Part shown: positions 37,262 through 46,782 of the stretch, piece after piece | Numbering within the stretch: position 1 is the stretch's first letter | How the letters are laid out: each line of letters begins with the position of its first letter | Origin: Burkholderiales bacterium PBB6 | GTDB taxonomy: Bacteria > Pseudomonadota > Gammaproteobacteria > Burkholderiales > Burkholderiaceae_C | Assembly (NCBI GenBank): GCA_002255925.1 | Contig: NKIH01000002.1 | Location: 558,001-622,000 of the forward strand | Direction: 5' to 3' | Length of the DNA stretch: 64,000 nt | Program-made: the position numbers and the translations under genes | Notes under the pieces: generated by a model | Database searches by the model: none | What the model was told of the DNA's origin: nothing | Seen by the model: the letters and a program-made list of their open reading frames with translations, nothing else

Positions 37262-37297
37262 CATGTCTGCTGATCACGCAGCACGACGATGATCGCG

Positions 37298-37323
37298 AAA
37301 AAAAACGGGCCCGAAGGCCCGTT
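37298..37323 (-). terminator. Rho-independent terminator of the SDR gene
   Basis: On the minus strand the stem AACGGGCC / GGCCCGTT with a tetraloop is followed by a run of T (A8 on the plus strand at 37298-37305). It sits 21 bases after the SDR stop. Confidence 0.9.
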
Positions 37324-37343
37324 GATGTCTGGCGCAGAATGAC

Positions 37344-38102
37344 TCAGCGCGGTGCCAGGCGAATGGCGCCGTCGAGGCGAATGACTTCGCCGTTCAGCAT
37401 CTCGTTCGTGATGATCTGGTGGACGAGCTTGGCGTAGTCAGCCGGGGTGCCCAGGCGGCTGGGGAAGGGCACATTGGCGGCCAGTGCGTCCTGCACTTCC
37501 TGCGGCATGCCGAACAGCATCGGCGTGCCGAAGATGCCCGGAGCAATGGTCATGTTGCGGATGCCGTTGCGCGCCAGGTCACGGGCGATCGGCAGCGTCA
37601 TGCCCACCACGCCGCCCTTGCTGGCGGCATAGGCTGCCTGGCCGATCTGGCCGTCATAGGCCGCGACGCTGGCCGTGCTGATCATCACGCCGCGCTCGCC
37701 TGTGGCTTCCGGCTCGTTCTTGCACATGGCCTCTGAAGCCAGGCGAATCATGTTGAAGCTGCCCACCAGGTTCACGGTGATGACCTTGGTGAAGGTGTCC
37801 AGCGGGTGTGCGCCTTCCTTGCCGACGGTTTTCACGGCCGGGGCGATGCCGGCGCAGTTGACCAGGCCCATCAGCTTGCCCAGCCCGGTGGCTGCGGCCA
37901 CCACGGCGCGGCCGTCGGCTTCCTGACTCACGTCGCAGCGCACGAAGACGCCGCCCAGCTCAGCCGCCAGGGCAGCGCCCTTGTCGGCCTGCAGGTCGGC
38001 GATCACCACCTTGGCGCCGTTGGCGGTCAGCATGCGTGCCGTGCCTTCACCCAGGCCGCTGGCGCCGCCGGTGACGATGAAAACCTTGCCTGCGATGTCC
38101 AT
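37344..38102 (-). CDS. Short-chain 3-hydroxyacyl-CoA dehydrogenase (HSD17B10-like)
   Basis: SDR enzyme of 252 residues most like type II 3-hydroxyacyl-CoA dehydrogenases, which act in beta-oxidation or branched-chain amino acid breakdown. The cofactor motif is [13 protein letters not shown] (12-24), NCAG follows near 83, the catalytic Ser is in [13 protein letters not shown] and the Tyr-Lys pair in [22 protein letters not shown] is typical of the subgroup. It is a single-gene unit with its own terminator and an upstream palindrome that may be its operator. The exact acyl substrate is not determined. Confidence 0.88.
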   Translation of the reverse strand: MDIAGKVFIVTGGASGLGEGTARMLTANGAKVVIADLQADKGAALAAELGGVFVRCDVSQEADGRAVVAAATGLGKLMGLVNCAGIAPAVKTVGKEGAHPLDTFTKVITVNLVGSFNMIRLASEAMCKNEPEATGERGVMISTASVAAYDGQIGQAAYAASKGGVVGMTLPIARDLARNGIRNMTIAPGIFGTPMLFGMPQEVQDALAANVPFPSRLGTPADYAKLVHQIITNEMLNGEVIRLDGAIRLAPR

Positions 38103-38154
38103 GTTGTTTCTCCTTGAGCTGCGCGCCGGCCTCGTGGGCCTGGTGGCGCTGCGG

Positions 38155-38176
38155 TTGACGTTGACGTAAACGTCAA
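38155..38176 (-). promoter_or_regulatory. Palindromic operator upstream of the SDR gene
   Basis: TTGACGTAAACGTCAA at 38161-38176 is a perfect 7-2-7 inverted repeat, and a further TTGACG at 38155-38160 extends it to a 22-base imperfect palindrome. It lies about 55 bases before the start codon. The layout resembles operators of MerR-family catabolic regulators such as LiuR; no regulator gene is adjacent. Confidence 0.5.
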
Positions 38177-38258
38177 TTGTGCGTCAAGTTGAGCACGGCC
38201 TGCACCCGGGAAAACGGTGGCAGCCTCGACGCAGGTGGGCCGCATGCAGGCGGGCCCC

Positions 38259-38305
38259 GCCAAAACGCCAACGGGCCGCACAGTGGCGGCCCGTTGGCGT
38301 TTGGC
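38259..38305 (-). terminator. Long hairpin downstream of adk
   Basis: An extended stem whose core is AACGCCAACGGGCCGC paired with GCGGCCCGTTGGCGTT, with a 6-base loop, lies about 35 bases after the adk stop. On the minus strand only a T4 follows the core stem. Confidence 0.6.
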
Positions 38306-38339
38306 ACAGCACCTGAAGGTGCCTGTGCCGGACAAGCGA

Positions 38340-39065
<726 letters not shown>

Positions 39066-39136
39066 TCATGTTTGTTTTGAGGATAGCACGCCCATCCCTG
39101 CACGAGCCTGACGGCCCGGGCTGTGAACGGCGGGGC

Positions 39137-39892
39137 TTACCCTGTGAAAATGCGGCGAACGCGGGCCAGATCTTCAGGTGTATCGACACCGGCCGCGGGC
39201 GCTGATTCCGCGCGGAACACGGCGATGCGCTCGCCATGCCACAGCACGCGCAATTGCTCCAGCGCCTCGATGTGTTCCAGCGGCGATTGCGCCAGCGTCG
39301 GGAAGCTGCGCAGGAAGCCGGCGCGGTAGGCATACAGGCCGATGTGGCGCAGCGCGTGGCCTTGCGGCAGCGCCGGCTGGCCGGGCTGCGAGCCGTCGCG
39401 CCACCAGGGCAAGGGGGCTCGGCTGAAATACAGCGCGCGGCCCAGTGCGTCGGTCACCACCTTCACCACGTTGGGGTTGGCGAAGTCGGCGACGTCGTGA
39501 ATCTCGTGGGCGGCGGTGGCCACCTTGCATTCCGGGCGCGCCTGCAGCAGCTCAGCGCAGGCGCTGACCAATGCGGGGTCGATCAGCGGCTCGTCGCCTT
39601 GCACATTCACGACGATGTCGTCGCCATCAAGCCTCAGCAAGGTGCAGGCTTCGGCCAGGCGGTCACTGCCATTGGCGTGGTCGACGCGTGTCATCACCAC
39701 CCGAACGCCATGGGCCTCGCAGGCCGCGGCAATGCGCTCATGGTCGGTGGCCACGGTCACGCTGAGCGCGCCGGCACCGGCCACGCGCTCAGCCACCCGC
39801 ACCACCATCGGCTTGCCGCCGAGATCAGCCAGCGGTTTGTCAGGCAGGCGGCTGGAGGCCAGCCGCGCCGGAATCAACACATGAAAGCTCAC
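39137..39892 (-). CDS. kdsB: CMP-KDO synthetase (3-deoxy-manno-octulosonate cytidylyltransferase)
   Basis: KdsB activates KDO with CTP for attachment to lipid A. It has 251 residues. The N-terminal signature [23 protein letters not shown] and [12 protein letters not shown] (about 98-109) bind the nucleotide and metal. [12 protein letters not shown] and the C-terminal [13 protein letters not shown] are also conserved. Its start overlaps the Trm112 stop by 4 bases. The lipid A kinase lpxK lies just upstream, so this cluster is an LPS operon. Confidence 0.97.
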   Translation of the reverse strand: MSFHVLIPARLASSRLPDKPLADLGGKPMVVRVAERVAGAGALSVTVATDHERIAAACEAHGVRVVMTRVDHANGSDRLAEACTLLRLDGDDIVVNVQGDEPLIDPALVSACAELLQARPECKVATAAHEIHDVADFANPNVVKVVTDALGRALYFSRAPLPWWRDGSQPGQPALPQGHALRHIGLYAYRAGFLRSFPTLAQSPLEHIEALEQLRVLWHGERIAVFRAESAPAAGVDTPEDLARVRRIFTG

Positions 39893-40086
39893 ACGGGCTC
39901 CTCGGCAGGCAGCACGCGGGCTTCGTTCTCGAGCATCACGGCGATGCCGTCGCGCAGCGGAAAGCCCAGGCGATCGGCCGGGCAGATCAGCTCAACCGGC
40001 AGCGCCTGCTCGTCGCGGCGCAACGTCAGGGCGCCCTTGCAGACGGGGCACACCAGCAGGTCGATCAGGCGGTGGTCAATGGTCAT
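39889..40086 (-). CDS. Trm112-family zinc-ribbon-like protein
   Basis: Small protein of 65 residues. [20 protein letters not shown] has the first CxxC; the second pair is reduced to a single Cys in [21 protein letters not shown], as is usual for bacterial Trm112/YcaR proteins. In eukaryotes Trm112 activates methyltransferases; the bacterial role is unclear. The ATG at 40086 is chosen because homology begins there. It overlaps lpxK by 11 bases and kdsB by 4. Confidence 0.9.
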   Translation of the reverse strand: MTIDHRLIDLLVCPVCKGALTLRRDEQALPVELICPADRLGFPLRDGIAVMLENEARVLPAEEPV

Positions 40087-41140
40087 GGCGGGCTCGGGGA
40101 AAAGGTTGCAAGGCGCGGTCGAGCGCCTGGTAAAAAACATCGGGGAGGGCGAAGTCTAGCGCCACCACCCAGATGCGCGTCGGGCCAGTGGTGCCCGGCT
40201 GGCCAGGGCGCAGCTTCACGGCGTCTTTTTCGGTGATCAGCACGTCCGCTTCATCGGCCGGCCAGGGTGCGCCGGGCAGCTCTGCGTGATCGGCGAGCGG
40301 CAGTCGACGCAGGCGCACGCCTGCGGCCTCCAGCATGCGGAAGAAGCGTTCGGGCTCGGCCAGGCCCGCTGCGGCCAGCACGCTCTGCTGGCTCGATGCC
40401 CCGGCGATATGGTTCAGCTGCGCCATGTCTGCGGGCCTGCCCGCCCACCAGTCGCTCAACAGCACTGCGCCAGCGAGTTTGCGTGCGGCCACCGGGCCGG
40501 GCAGGGCGGTGCTGGCGGCGCGGGCGTTGTAAAGCAGCAGGCTGTTCGGCGGCAGCGTCGCAGGCAAAGGCTGGCGCAACGGACCGGCGGGCAGGCAGAG
40601 CCCGTTGCCGGCGCCACGGTCATCGAACACGATGATCTGCAGGTCGCGGTGCAGGCGCCAGTGCTGCAAGCCGTCGTCGGACACGATGATGTTGATGGCC
40701 GGATCGCGTGCCAGCAGCAGACGGGCCGCGTCAGCGCGGTCGGAGCCTACCTGCACGGGCACGCCGCTGCGCAGATGGATCAGCAAGGGCTCGTCGCCAC
40801 ATTCGGTGGCCGGCGTGTTGTTGCTCACGGCGCAGGGGCCGGTGGCCTGGCGGCCATAGCCGCGCGACACCACCCCAGGCCGCCATCCACGCGCTTGAAG
40901 CGCCTGCAGCAGGGCGAGTGTGGTGGGCGTTTTGCCGGCACCGCCCACGATGAGGTTGCCCACCACCACCACGGGCACCGGCAGGCTGGCGATGGCGCGT
41001 CGCTGCCAGCGCCAGCGGTCAAAACCAGCCAGGGCGATGTAGAGCCACGAGAGTGGCCGCAGCACCTGCGCCAGCAAGCCGGGCCGGCTTTGCCACCAGG
41101 CCCTTTGCAGCGATGCAGAGAGCCGGGCCCCCAGGCTCAT
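40076..41140 (-). CDS. lpxK: Tetraacyldisaccharide 4'-kinase
   Basis: LpxK phosphorylates the lipid A disaccharide at the 4' position at the inner membrane. It has 354 residues. The N-terminal hydrophobic helix LLAQVLRPLSWLYIALAGF anchors it. The P-loop reads GNLIVGGAGKTPTTLALLQAL. IIVSDDGLQHWRL supplies the DxxxH-type active-site stretch, and ADVLITEKDAVKL is conserved near the C-terminus. It overlaps exbD by 4 bases and Trm112 by 11. Confidence 0.96.
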   Translation of the reverse strand: MSLGARLSASLQRAWWQSRPGLLAQVLRPLSWLYIALAGFDRWRWQRRAIASLPVPVVVVGNLIVGGAGKTPTTLALLQALQARGWRPGVVSRGYGRQATGPCAVSNNTPATECGDEPLLIHLRSGVPVQVGSDRADAARLLLARDPAINIIVSDDGLQHWRLHRDLQIIVFDDRGAGNGLCLPAGPLRQPLPATLPPNSLLLYNARAASTALPGPVAARKLAGAVLLSDWWAGRPADMAQLNHIAGASSQQSVLAAAGLAEPERFFRMLEAAGVRLRRLPLADHAELPGAPWPADEADVLITEKDAVKLRPGQPGTTGPTRIWVVALDFALPDVFYQALDRALQPFPRARHDH

Positions 41141-41571
41141 GGTGCGTTGCCGCTGTCGCCCTGGCCGCTGCGCGCTGCGAATGTCACGCGGGCCAAGCCT
41201 GCGCGGCGGGCCGCGTCCAGCACGTTGATCACCGATTGGTGAGCGGCGGTCGCATCAGCGGAGATGATGATGAATGGGTCTTTCCGGTCGGCTGCGGCAG
41301 TGCGCAGGGCGGCTGCGAGGGTGTCGACGCTGCGACCTTCCACCGCCTGCCGGTCGATCACGTAGCGGCCCTCGGCCGACACGCTGACGATGATTTCCGC
41401 CGGGCGGTCTTTGGTCGCTTCGGCATTCGCCACGGGCAGGTTGACCTGCAACTCCGTGAACTTGGAGTAGGTCGTGGAGAGCATCAGGAAGATGAGCACC
41501 ACCAGCAGCACGTCGATGAACGGGATCAGGTTGATCTCCGGCTCATCGGTGGTTGGACGACGGAAGTTCAT
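41137..41571 (-). CDS. exbD: ExbD/TolR-family proton channel subunit
   Basis: Inner-membrane protein of 144 residues with one N-terminal segment, INLIPFIDVLLVVLIFLMLSTTY, containing the essential channel aspartate D20. The periplasmic domain follows. Together with ExbB it uses the proton gradient to energise TonB or TolA. No tonB gene is adjacent; the large TonB-dependent receptor is about 4 kb away. Assignment to ExbD over TolR rests on the absence of tolA, tolB and pal nearby. Confidence 0.9.
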   Translation of the reverse strand: MNFRRPTTDEPEINLIPFIDVLLVVLIFLMLSTTYSKFTELQVNLPVANAEATKDRPAEIIVSVSAEGRYVIDRQAVEGRSVDTLAAALRTAAADRKDPFIIISADATAAHQSVINVLDAARRAGLARVTFAARSGQGDSGNAP

Positions 41572-41586
41572 GTCGGCCCGGCGTGT

Positions 41587-42219
41587 TCAGGCTGCGCGCA
41601 ACGGTGTGCGCACCAGGTGCTGCAGCAGACGCTCGGCACCGGTCTCCAGGTCATGGAGGTAGTCGTTGACGCGGCCGCGGAAGAAGCGGTGGGCCATCAG
41701 CGAGGGAATGGCCACCATCAGGCCGAAGGCCGTGTTGTACAGCGCGATGGAGATGCCCTGCGCCAGCTGCGCCGGGTTGCCAGCCGTGCTGCTGCCGCCC
41801 TGCGAGCCGAAGATCTCGATCATGCCGATGACGGTGCCGAGCAAACCCAGCAGCGGCGCCGCTGACGCCACCGTGGCCAAGGCATTCAGGTAGCGCTCCA
41901 ACCGATGTGCAGCCACCCGGCCCGCCAGCTCGAAAGCCTGGCGCAGCGTGGCTTCGTTGACCCGCGGATCAACCGCCGCCAGCTTCAGGCCTGACGCCAG
42001 CACTTCGCCGAGCTGCGAGTTGTCGATCAGCTTTTTCAGCATGTCGGTGGAGGGCACGCCTTGGCGGCACACGGTGATGACCTCATCGACGAGGCCGTCC
42101 GGCGCGATCTTGGGGCGGCGCAAGGCCAAGGCTCGTTCGAGTATCACGGCCACAGCGGCCACCGAACACAGGATAAGGGGCCAGATTGGCCAGCCAGCGG
42201 CTTGTATGATCGACAGCAA
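41587..42219 (-). CDS. exbB: ExbB/TolQ-family proton channel subunit
   Basis: Inner-membrane protein of about 210 residues with three hydrophobic segments: SIIQAAGWPIWPLILCSVAAVAV at the start, then VASAAPLLGLLGTVIGMIEIF and GISIALYNTAFGLMVAIPSLMAHRFF. The latter two are the MotA/TolQ/ExbB signature. The start is TTG: I chose 42217-42219, preceded by AGAGGA, because homologues begin with (M)LSIIQAAGW. A TTG at 42250-42252 would add 11 residues. exbD follows 15 bases later. Confidence 0.9.
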   Translation of the reverse strand: MLSIIQAAGWPIWPLILCSVAAVAVILERALALRRPKIAPDGLVDEVITVCRQGVPSTDMLKKLIDNSQLGEVLASGLKLAAVDPRVNEATLRQAFELAGRVAAHRLERYLNALATVASAAPLLGLLGTVIGMIEIFGSQGGSSTAGNPAQLAQGISIALYNTAFGLMVAIPSLMAHRFFRGRVNDYLHDLETGAERLLQHLVRTPLRAA

Positions 42220-42590
42220 GAAGTCCTCTGGCCAATGGCCGGGCAGGGTCAAGACGCGCGGATTATGTCCCCAATGTGCGGCCCGATCTGCGTGTTGTTG
42301 TGAGCTTGCGCCACCACACCGACCGCCCCCACCGAACCATCCACAATTTCTGTGGATAACTTTGTGGGTAAGTGCTCAAAACGGGGGCTGCGGCCCGTGT
42401 TTTCCGGGCTCGCCAACAGATTGCCTAAAAATGAAGCGCCTGTTTCTCGTTATAAATCAAAGACTTGCACCGAAGGCGCACCTTTTCAAGGCCGTCGGGA
42501 GGGCTGTTGCGTGACAAGTTGCAACCGTGGATATCATTCGTCAACTAGGCTGCTGACGCCCGGTGATCGGGCGCAAAACGGGGGCGCCAG
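42220..42590. other. 371-base gene-free divergent region between exbB and xseA
   Basis: This AT-richer region holds two DnaA-box-like sequences at 42351-42371. A TATAAA at 42451-42456 is a possible -10 for xseA, but no properly spaced -35 is seen. A short open frame (42352-42594) overlaps the xseA start; it resembles no known protein and was not called. Confidence 0.5.
42351..42371 (-). promoter_or_regulatory. Pair of DnaA-box sequences
   Basis: TGTGGATAA at 42351-42359 is the exact complement of the DnaA box TTATCCACA. TGTGGGTAA at 42363-42371 differs by one base and is on the same face, 12 bases apart. No replication gene is near. Confidence 0.5.
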
Positions 42591-43913
42591 ATGAGCGCGA
42601 CCGGCTTCAATGCCCGTTCAGGCGCACCGGCCTGGTCGGTCAGCTCGCTGCTGCTGGCGGTCAGTGATGCGCTGGCGGCGCGGTTTGCATCCGTCACGGT
42701 GCGCGGCGAGTTGTCGGGCCTCACCCGGGCTGCCAGCGGTCACGTCTATTTCACGCTGAAGGATGCGAACGGCGCAGCCGCCGGCCTGCGCTGCGCCATG
42801 TTCCGCCGCTCCGCCCAGATGCTCGACTTTCAGCCGCGCGACGGCCAGCAGGTCGATGTGCGTGGCCGCTTGGCCGTGTACGAGGCACGCGGTGAGCTGC
42901 AGATGGTGGTGGAGTCGATGCAGCGCGTGGGCGCCGGCTCGCTCTACGAAGAATTCCTCAAGCTGAAGGCCCGTCTCGAAGCGATGGGGCTGTTCGCGGC
43001 TGAGCGCAAGCGCGCCTTGCCGGCAGTGCCGCAGCGGGTGGCCTTGGTCACCTCGGCGTCGGGCGCGGCCTTGCACGACGTGCTGACGAGCTTCCGCCGC
43101 CGCGCGCCGCATGTCTCGCTGGTGCTGTGCCCGACCCTGGTGCAGGGCGCCGAGGCGCCGCCCGCCATCGTTGCCGCCATGCAGGCGGCCAACCGCGTGC
43201 CAGGCGCAGAAATGATCCTGCTCTGCCGCGGTGGTGGATCTCTTGAAGACCTCTGGGCCTTCAACGACGAGCGTGTGGTGCGCTCGGTGGCTGACTCCGA
43301 TCTGCCGGTGGTGTGTGGCGTGGGCCATGAAACCGACGTCACGCTGGCCGATTTAGCGGCTGATTTGCGCGCCGCCACACCCACCGCCGCAGCAGAGCTG
43401 GCCACGCCGTCGCGCGATGACCTGCTCAACGGGCTGCAGCAACGCGCCGCCCACCTGCAGCGGCGCGTGGCCCAGCGGCTGGATGCGGCTGCGCAGCGTC
43501 TCGACACCGTGTCACTGCGGCTGCAGCGGCCGGCGCAGGCGGTGCGCTTGCAGGCATCCCGCCTCGACCTGCTGGCGCAGCGCCATGAAGCGGCCTTGCG
43601 CACGGCGGTGAGCCGCGCGCAGCAGCGTTTGCAGCTGCAGGGCGAGCGGCTGGTGCGCGCCGGCACGCAGCAGCGTGTGGCGGCTGATACGCGCCTGGCC
43701 CGGCAGGCCGTCAGGTTGCAAGCGCTCGACCCCCGCCAGGTGCTGGCGCGGGGCTACGCCTGGATGGAAGACGCCGACGGCTTGCCGCGGGTGTCGGCCG
43801 CCGGCTTGAAGCCGGGCCAAGGCCTGCGCGCGGTGTGGGCAGACGGCCACGCCCAGGTGCAAGTTGATGATGTGACGCTGAACGGGCCAAGCCCCTCAGC
43901 GCGGCTGGAATAG
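42591..43913 (+). CDS. xseA: Exodeoxyribonuclease VII large subunit
   Basis: XseA is the catalytic subunit of the single-strand nuclease Exo VII. It has 440 residues. The N-terminal OB domain (WSVSSLLLAVSDALAARF, VRGELSGLTRAASGHVYFTLKD) is followed by the nuclease region with RVALVTSASGAALHDVLT, LCRGGGSLEDLWAFNDE and VGHETDVTLADLAADLRAATPTAAAE. A long coiled-coil of Gln/Arg-rich helices (about 275-385) and a short C-terminal segment complete it. The small subunit xseB is not in the window. Confidence 0.96.
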   Translation: MSATGFNARSGAPAWSVSSLLLAVSDALAARFASVTVRGELSGLTRAASGHVYFTLKDANGAAAGLRCAMFRRSAQMLDFQPRDGQQVDVRGRLAVYEARGELQMVVESMQRVGAGSLYEEFLKLKARLEAMGLFAAERKRALPAVPQRVALVTSASGAALHDVLTSFRRRAPHVSLVLCPTLVQGAEAPPAIVAAMQAANRVPGAEMILLCRGGGSLEDLWAFNDERVVRSVADSDLPVVCGVGHETDVTLADLAADLRAATPTAAAELATPSRDDLLNGLQQRAAHLQRRVAQRLDAAAQRLDTVSLRLQRPAQAVRLQASRLDLLAQRHEAALRTAVSRAQQRLQLQGERLVRAGTQQRVAADTRLARQAVRLQALDPRQVLARGYAWMEDADGLPRVSAAGLKPGQGLRAVWADGHAQVQVDDVTLNGPSPSARLE

Positions 43914-43968
43914 ATGGGCGTGCCTACAATGCGCCCGATTCGTTGAACCACCCCTGAAAGGACTTCCC

Positions 43969-44550
43969 ATGGCATACACCCTGCCTTCGCTGCCGTTCGG
44001 CCTCGACGACCTCGCTCCGCACATGAGCCGCGAGACCCTGGAATACCACCACGGCAAGCACCACAACGCTTACGTCGTGAACCTGAACAACCTGGTTGAA
44101 GGCACCGAGTTCGCTGGCAAGGACCTCGAAGCCGTGGTCAAGGCCTCGACCGGCCCGGTCTACAACAACGCTGCCCAGATCTGGAACCACACGTTCTTCT
44201 GGAGCTGCCTGAAGAAGGACGGCGGCGGTGAGCCCACCGGTGCCCTGGCTGACGCGATCAACGCCAAGTGGGGTTCGTACGCTGCCTTCAAGGAAGCCTT
44301 CACCAAGAGCGCCGTCGGCAACTTCGGTTCCGGCTGGACCTGGCTGGTGAAGAAGGCCGACGGCTCGGTCGACATCGTCAACATGGGCGCCGCCGGCACC
44401 CCGCTGACGACGGGCGACAAGGCCCTGCTGACCATCGACGTGTGGGAACACGCCTACTACGTGGACTTCCGCAACATGCGTCCGAAGTTCGTCGAGACCT
44501 TCCTGACCTCGCTGGTCAACTGGTCCTTCGCCGAAGCCAACTTCGCCTGA
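43969..44550 (+). CDS. sodB: Iron superoxide dismutase
   Basis: Cytoplasmic Fe-type superoxide dismutase of 193 residues. The metal ligands are H27 (LEYHHGKHH), H74 (IWNHTFFW), D157 and H161 (IDVWEHAYYVDFRN). FWSCLKKDGGGEP and the early ALPSLP-type N-terminus (YTLPSLPFGLDDLAPHMS) fit the iron group rather than manganese. AAAGGA precedes the ATG at good spacing. A -10-like TACAAT lies at 43925-43930. It is closed by a strong terminator. Confidence 0.97.
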   Translation: MAYTLPSLPFGLDDLAPHMSRETLEYHHGKHHNAYVVNLNNLVEGTEFAGKDLEAVVKASTGPVYNNAAQIWNHTFFWSCLKKDGGGEPTGALADAINAKWGSYAAFKEAFTKSAVGNFGSGWTWLVKKADGSVDIVNMGAAGTPLTTGDKALLTIDVWEHAYYVDFRNMRPKFVETFLTSLVNWSFAEANFA

Positions 44551-44571
44551 GACGGGTTCTTGCCCTGACTC

Positions 44572-44599
44572 AAAAGGCCGGCTCAGCGCCGGCCTTTTT
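44572..44599 (+). terminator. Rho-independent terminator of sodB
   Basis: GGCCGGC / GCCGGCC stem with a 5-base loop, flanked by A4 and T5; it could work in both directions. Confidence 0.9.
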
Positions 44600-44644
44600 G
44601 TTTGGTACGCTCTCGCGTTTTGGCGGTTGGACAACGGGTGGGGC

Positions 44645-45340
44645 ATGCGTATCTTGCTGGTGGAAGATGACCCGGCGCTGAGCCTGGGGGTGGCGCGCGG
44701 CCTTGAGCGCGAGGGCTGGCAGGTCGATGTGCTGAACGACGGCGAGCGCGCGATGGGCGAGGGCTTGCTGGTGCAGTACGACCTCTGCATCCTCGACCTG
44801 GGCTTGCCCCGCCGCGACGGCATGGAAGTGCTGCGGCACTGGCGCTCCCGCGGGGCACGCATGCCGGTGCTGCTGCTGACCGCCCGCGATGAATTGAACG
44901 ACCGCGTGCGTGGCCTCGATGCCGGCGCCGACGACTACCTCGTCAAACCCTTCGATCTGCCCGAGCTGCTGGCGCGCATCCGCGCACTGAAGCGCCGGTC
45001 TGAAGGCCGCATCGACGAAACCCTGGTGCTGGGCGGCCTGACGCTCGATCTGACCCACAAGGAGTTGCTGCACGCCGGTGAGCGCGTGGCACTCAGCCCG
45101 CGTGAGCTGGCCTTGACCGAAATGCTGATGCAGAAGGCCGGGCGCGTCGTGGCCAAGGACGCGATCGTGGCCAAGCTTTCGACCTGGGAGTCTGACTTCA
45201 GCGGCAATTCGGTCGAGGTGTATGTGCACCGCCTGCGCAAGCGTTTCGGCGAGCTGGGCGTGGTGATCCGCACCGTGCGTGGCTTCGGCTACGTGATGGA
45301 GGCGAGTGAAGCCGGCGCGTCTGCGGACATTTCCGAATGA
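44645..45340 (+). CDS. QseB/PmrA-type response regulator
   Basis: OmpR-family regulator of 231 residues. The receiver has LLVEDDPALSLG, phosphoacceptor D51 in LCILDLGLPRRDGMEVL and the lysine in GADDYLVKPFDLPELLARI. The winged-helix domain ends VVIRTVRGFGYVME. The ATG at 44645 (MRILLVED) is the family's usual start. It overlaps its kinase gene by 4 bases. The inducing signal is not evident; the TctD/QseB subgroup in this order often controls transport or biofilm genes. Confidence 0.9.
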   Translation: MRILLVEDDPALSLGVARGLEREGWQVDVLNDGERAMGEGLLVQYDLCILDLGLPRRDGMEVLRHWRSRGARMPVLLLTARDELNDRVRGLDAGADDYLVKPFDLPELLARIRALKRRSEGRIDETLVLGGLTLDLTHKELLHAGERVALSPRELALTEMLMQKAGRVVAKDAIVAKLSTWESDFSGNSVEVYVHRLRKRFGELGVVIRTVRGFGYVMEASEAGASADISE

Positions 45341-46758
45341 GCATGCAGACGCCCCGCAGCGGGCCGAGCGTTCGCAGCCAGTTGCTGCGACCACTGCTGT
45401 GGAGCTGGCTGGTCGGGCTGCTGGCTGCGGTGATCGGCTCGTATTCGCTGGCCAAGACCAGCGCGAACCTGGCCTTTGATCGCGGCCTGCAGGACGAGGT
45501 CAGCGCACTGGCCGCCAAGCTGACCTGGTCAGACCGCGGGCCCTTGCTTGATCTGAGTCGTCAGACGATGGAGATCCTGACCTGGGACCGCGAGGACCGC
45601 AACGGCTTCGTCATGGTCGACGCCGACGGCAATGCGCTGGCAGGCGATGCGCGGGTGCCGCTGCCGGACACAGAGTTGCGTCAGCAGAGCTTCGAGCAGC
45701 CGCGCGTGTTTGATGCCAACTTTGATGCCGAGCCCGTTCGCGGCGTGGTGTTTTCAGTGACCTCGCCGATGCTGGACCGCAGCGTGTCCATCGTGGTGGT
45801 CGAGACGCGCCGCAAGCGGCAGGCCCTGATGCGCGACCTGCAGCTCTCCATCGTGCTGCCCGCCCTGGCACTGGGCAGCGTCACCTTCGGCTTGATTGGC
45901 TGGGCGATTCGCCGCGGGCTGCAGCCCCTGCGGGAGGTGGCATCGCAGGTGGCGCGGCGCGACACCCAGGATTGGCGGCCCTTGCCGATGGGCAATGTGC
46001 CCAAGGAGGCCGCCCCGCTGATCGACCGCATCAACCTGCTGCTGGCCGAAATGGAGCAGGCTATCTTGTTGCAGCGACGCTTCGTGGCCGACGCGGCCCA
46101 CCAGCTGCGCACGCCGGTGGCGGGCATCCGCGTGCTGGCCCAGACGCTGAGCCAGGAGCTGGCCGCCTCACCGGGCATGCCTGACGGCCATTGGCGACCG
46201 CTGCTGTCGCAGCTGGAGCGATCGACCGACCGCCTGAGCCGCCTGATCGGGCAGTTGCTCAGCCTGGCGCGCTCGGAAACGGCGCTGGCCGTGGATGCTG
46301 AACAGCAGACGCTGGATGTGGTGCCCCTGCTGCGCGAGGCCGCCGAGCCGATGGTGCTGCAAAGCCTGAAGCAGGGCCGCACGATGACGCTGGACGCGCC
46401 CGATCAGCCGGTGCTGGCCCGCGCGCACGCGCTGTGGCTGGGCGAGGTGGTGAACAACCTGCTGGACAACGCCTGTCTCTACGGCGGGAACCTGATCGAG
46501 GTGCGGGTGAGCAGCCTGCCGGAAGGCGGCGCGCAGATCATCGTGCAAGACAACGGCCCGGGCGTGCCGCAGGATCAGCTTGGCCGCCTGTTCGAGCCCT
46601 TCTGGCGCGGTGATCGGGCGGATCTGCGCAACGACGGGGGTACGGGCCTGGGCCTGACCATCGCCCGTGAGGTGGTGCAGCGCCTGGGTGGTCAGATCGT
46701 CGTGGCGTCAAGGCCGGACGTGGACGGCCTGCGCTTCACGATCACGCTGGCGGCCTGA
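45337..46758 (+). CDS. QseC/TctE-type sensor histidine kinase
   Basis: Inner-membrane kinase of 473 residues partnering the preceding regulator. Transmembrane segments lie near 19-39 and 170-192, bounding a periplasmic 2CSK-like sensor domain of about 130 residues (LAFDRGLQDEVSALAAKL, FVMVDADGNALAGD). The phosphoacceptor is H255 in VADAAHQLRTPVAGIRVL, the N box NNLLDNACLYG, and G boxes DNGPGVP and GTGLGLTIAREVV. RRGLQPLREVASQVARRD is the HAMP-like linker. Confidence 0.9.
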   Translation: MSMQTPRSGPSVRSQLLRPLLWSWLVGLLAAVIGSYSLAKTSANLAFDRGLQDEVSALAAKLTWSDRGPLLDLSRQTMEILTWDREDRNGFVMVDADGNALAGDARVPLPDTELRQQSFEQPRVFDANFDAEPVRGVVFSVTSPMLDRSVSIVVVETRRKRQALMRDLQLSIVLPALALGSVTFGLIGWAIRRGLQPLREVASQVARRDTQDWRPLPMGNVPKEAAPLIDRINLLLAEMEQAILLQRRFVADAAHQLRTPVAGIRVLAQTLSQELAASPGMPDGHWRPLLSQLERSTDRLSRLIGQLLSLARSETALAVDAEQQTLDVVPLLREAAEPMVLQSLKQGRTMTLDAPDQPVLARAHALWLGEVVNNLLDNACLYGGNLIEVRVSSLPEGGAQIIVQDNGPGVPQDQLGRLFEPFWRGDRADLRNDGGTGLGLTIAREVVQRLGGQIVVASRPDVDGLRFTITLAA

Positions 46759-46782
46759 GCGGGCCGCCCCGGGCTGGAGAGG

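Noticed and set aside
34100..37264. Open frame of 1054 codons opposite the TonB receptor gene
   Set aside because: The plus strand has a signal peptide, plug and barrel signature and C-terminal Phe. The reverse frame has no domain and spans both flanking non-coding ends.
42220..42590. Possible replication origin
   Set aside because: Only two DnaA boxes, no AT-rich unwinding element and no dnaA, dnaN, gidA or parAB genes nearby.
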